This document shows, in pieces, positions 61,533 to 64,000 of a DNA stretch of 64,000 nucleotides. The position numbers were made by a program, and so were the translations under genes. The first letter of the stretch is position 1. Each line of letters starts with the position of its first letter. This stretch comes from an uncultured Clostridia bacterium (GTDB taxonomy: Bacteria > Bacillota > Clostridia > TANB77 > CAG-508), in NCBI GenBank assembly GCA_944388605.1, contig CALXJJ010000001.1, forward strand, positions 36,615 through 100,614, given 5' to 3'. The notes below the pieces were generated by a model. It had not been told where the DNA came from, made no database searches, and was given only the letters and a program-made list of their open reading frames with translations.

Positions 61533-64000
61533 TTAATCATTTTGTACAGCTAGTACTGGTCTAAATGAAGCATGATTATATACATATCCTGTATTCTCTC
61601 CTGTACTATTATCAAAAATAAATATGCTTGAACCATCTCCATACATATATGTTCCTCCTCGTAAGAAAAATTGTCCACTATATGGGAAAGAAGATTGACA
61701 ACTTCTTGTCCATGCAAAATATCTCTGTCCTGCTCCTGAAGTTTCATATATTGCGTCACCAAAAATATAACTATTCGCATTAAAATTACTTGGTTGGTCA
61801 TCATCTATATCTGCTATATAAATATCTTTATATTTACTGTCTGAATTTACTAAATTACTTCCACTTTCGTTTGCATCTTCTCCTTCTACATATGCAGATA
61901 CATACTCTCGTGCTCCTCCACTCATATCGTAAATTCCTGATACATTTCCTGTTGTACTTGCTCCTTGCCCTCTTGTCGTTGTATATTCGAATGTTGTTCC
62001 ACTCATTTCATTCGCACTATCATGTCCCCCTGAATTACCAGTTATAAAATCAGATGAATTATTTATATATACATTCTTTCCATTTCTTCCATAACTACTT
62101 TGCGTTAAATATGCTACTGCTCCCCATTCCATATTTTTCATCATATGTGGATCTATTTTACTTTTATCCGTACTTATTCCATATATACTTGCGTTCGTAC
62201 TATTATTTATATTTTGACAATATGTGAACATTTCTCCAATAGTTCCACTTCTCCATGATGTTACATTTGGTTGTATCTTCATTATACCACTAAAACCTTG
62301 ATTACTATATACTGTTCCCGCATCACTCTGACTTGCTTCATATTTTGCAACCCATATTCCGCTTAATATTGTTCCTCCAAAATTAAATGCTGGATGTTCA
62401 TTCCAGTTGCCTTCTCCTGTCTGGTTTGTTAGATTTGCTGTTCCACTAGTCCCATTGTTTTTATAATTTATCGTACTTCCTTTACTATACATTTTTGTTC
62501 CTTCTAAAAATGCTATTTTTATATGACCTCCATCTTCGTCATTATAGTTACTTGTTATTGCATATGCATATCTAGGTATCCATACAAACATACTTCCCAT
62601 ATCTGTATCTCTTATTTTGGTCCCTACTGCTATTTCTTTTCCAGAACTATCTACTACCTTTGAACTTACATTTTCACTATATTTATATTTTCCATCACTT
62701 AACATTACATTTGCCCAATAACTTCCTCCATCTTCTCCTCCATATTGATCTACATAATCATACCATTCAGGATCCTTACTATTACTTATTACCCATGTTT
62801 CCTCATATTCATCATATCTTACTGGTATCATTCCTGTTGTCAATTTAGGAGTATTTACTTCTCCATTCCATATTCCTGTTTTCATTTCTGTTTCTTGTAT
62901 AATCTCTTGTTCATTATATTTTCCTGCTTGATCTTTTACTATTACTTTTAATTCATATTCTGTTCCATCTTCTAATCCACTATATGTGTAAGTATTACTT
63001 TCACTTGTTCCTACTAAACTTCCATTTTTATAATATGCATATGTTCCACTTTGTGCTAATCCACTTTGGTTATCCACTGCCTCTACACTTACTGTTATAC
63101 TATTTTCTGTTACATTTTCTACTGTAAAACTATTTATTGTTGGTGCTATACTATCTATTACATTATATGATGTATAGTCTCCTTTATTTATTCCATCTGA
63201 TAATCTTGCATTTACTATATCTCCATGATGTAACCCATTTACTGTTGTCGCTACTGTATTTCCTTCTGTCCAATTATTTGCATTTGTTCCATTTACTTGA
63301 TATTCTATTTTATAACTTGTATTTGTTCTTATTACTACACTTGCTTGTCTATTACTCCAACTTAAACTATCAAATGTTATTGCTCCTTGCTCTGTTCCTC
63401 CTGTTACTTTACCTGTTGTTATGTTTTCTTCTCCTTTTCCTGTATTTCCTGCTATATCTTCTACTTCTACTTTTACTGTATAGCCTGTCTCTTGCTCTAA
63501 TCCTGTTATTGTACAACTATTTCCTGTTCCTGTTTTCTCTTTATAACTTGTGTCTCCTTCTCCTTGCTTTTTTATATAATATCTATACTTTGCACTTTCT
63601 TCCATTCCACTTTCTTCATCTTCCCCTTTTACTGTTACTGTTATACTATTACTTGTAACTGATCCTTTTGTTATTGTTATTCTTGGTGCTATATTATCTA
63701 TTACATTATATGTTGTATAATCTCCTGAATTTGTTCCATCTGTTAATCTCGCATTTACTATGTCTCCATGATGTAATCCACTTGCTATTGTACTTATTTT
63801 ACTTTCTCTTATCCATTCTCCACTTGTACTATTTACTTGATATTCTATTATATAATCTGTATTTGTTCTTATTGTTATACTTGCTTGTTTATTGCTCCAT
63901 GTTAAATTATCAAATGTTATTGCTCCTTTTTCTACATCTGCATCTGTTACTTTTAATGTTTTTACTGTTATTGTTTTACTTCCTATATTTCCTTCTTCAT
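61533..64000 (-). CDS. Large surface protein with repeated Ig/fibronectin-like modules and FGE/C-type-lectin-like C-terminus (partial)
   Basis: The frame is open to the window edge, so the N-terminus is missing; 822 residues are visible. The upstream part has two copies of a 180-residue module, repeated at a 540-base period: GAITFDxLxWSNxQAS, LHHGDIVNARL, YNVIDxIAP, then a fibronectin-III-like stretch ending DxAG. The last 330 residues form a formylglycine-generating-enzyme-like domain (MFVWIPRYAYAI, MKNMEWGAVAYL, GIYDMSGGAREYV, FFLRGGTYMY, ASFRPVLAV). Secreted or wall-bound; the exact role is unknown. Domains of this kind also serve as the variable end of diversity-generating retroelement targets. 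Confidence 0.85.
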   Translation of the reverse strand, partial: EEGNIGSKTITVKTLKVTDADVEKGAITFDNLTWSNKQASITIRTNTDYIIEYQVNSTSGEWIRESKISTIASGLHHGDIVNARLTDGTNSGDYTTYNVIDNIAPRITITKGSVTSNSITVTVKGEDEESGMEESAKYRYYIKKQGEGDTSYKEKTGTGNSCTITGLEQETGYTVKVEVEDIAGNTGKGEENITTGKVTGGTEQGAITFDSLSWSNRQASVVIRTNTSYKIEYQVNGTNANNWTEGNTVATTVNGLHHGDIVNARLSDGINKGDYTSYNVIDSIAPTINSFTVENVTENSITVSVEAVDNQSGLAQSGTYAYYKNGSLVGTSESNTYTYSGLEDGTEYELKVIVKDQAGKYNEQEIIQETEMKTGIWNGEVNTPKLTTGMIPVRYDEYEETWVISNSKDPEWYDYVDQYGGEDGGSYWANVMLSDGKYKYSENVSSKVVDSSGKEIAVGTKIRDTDMGSMFVWIPRYAYAITSNYNDEDGGHIKIAFLEGTKMYSKGSTINYKNNGTSGTANLTNQTGEGNWNEHPAFNFGGTILSGIWVAKYEASQSDAGTVYSNQGFSGIMKIQPNVTSWRSGTIGEMFTYCQNINNSTNASIYGISTDKSKIDPHMMKNMEWGAVAYLTQSSYGRNGKNVYINNSSDFITGNSGGHDSANEMSGTTFEYTTTRGQGASTTGNVSGIYDMSGGAREYVSAYVEGEDANESGSNLVNSDSKYKDIYIADIDDDQPSNFNANSYIFGDAIYETSGAGQRYFAWTRSCQSSFPYSGQFFLRGGTYMYGDGSSIFIFDNSTGENTGYVYNHASFRPVLAVQND

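Noticed and set aside
61533..64000. Start codon at 63605 for the large surface protein
   Set aside because: The frame stays open and keeps the same module pattern up to base 64000, so the true start is outside the window.

Overview
The window is very AT-rich DNA (roughly a quarter G+C by eye) from an endospore-forming, low-GC Gram-positive bacterium of Clostridia type, probably an uncultured gut lineage. The support is the gene content and order: sigH, spoVS, spoIIM, gerW/ytfJ, a T-box leader, class II aldolase, a TagO/TagA/MnaA set, and Bacillus/Clostridium-like neighbourhoods (recA with rny-ymdB-spoVS; endoQ-spoIIM-xerD; ytfI-ytfJ beside scpA). AGGAGG-like ribosome sites and TTGACA/TATAAT promoters with 16-17 bp spacers recur. 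Most genes lie on the minus strand.

Layout. 0.1-5.6 kb: small membrane proteins, a membrane-anchored propeller-like protein, fructose-bisphosphate aldolase, a PhoH-like ATPase with a PIN-like N-terminus and a DUF1540 mini-gene. 6-12 kb: a T-box-controlled DUF1653-ileS pair, lactate dehydrogenase, tRNA-Thr and sigH. 12-19 kb: rqcH (frameshifted), a flippase, a small alarmone synthetase with a lone winged-helix regulator, small ORFs, an XRE regulator and Mn-dependent pyrophosphatase. 19-22 kb: a three-gene alpha/beta hydrolase-acyltransferase-DUF6320 set. 22-31 kb: ytfI-ytfJ, scpA-recX-recA, a solute-binding protein and spoVS-ymdB-rny. 31-40 kb: PBP1A (frameshifted), xerD, spoIIM, endoQ, coaE and tmcAL (frameshifted). 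40-46 kb: rnhA, guaD, a heterodimeric ABC exporter and ispH. 46-60 kb: a co-directional surface-glycopolymer cluster (TagO, TagA, MnaA, GT2, GT4 and membrane GTs, polymerase, flippase) preceded by rpiA and tyrS. 61-64 kb: a large surface protein with repeated modules and a formylglycine-enzyme/C-type-lectin-like C-terminus, running off the window.

Two things stand out. First, three conserved housekeeping genes (rqcH, the PBP1A gene, tmcAL) are each interrupted by a +1 shift. In each the frame is restored if one CGG codon plus the next base is read as a single codon. In-frame CGG is otherwise almost absent: I found only three other cases by hand. This could be programmed or tolerated +1 frameshifting at a rare, poorly decoded codon, or a systematic sequence error. 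Second, at least nine intergenic spacers or gene ends carry a dispersed composite repeat of about 160 bp, built from a GGAAAGCC hairpin module and a second multi-hairpin module. Its terminal hairpin shows compensatory base changes between copies, and in ispH one arm of the repeat encodes the last residues of the protein.
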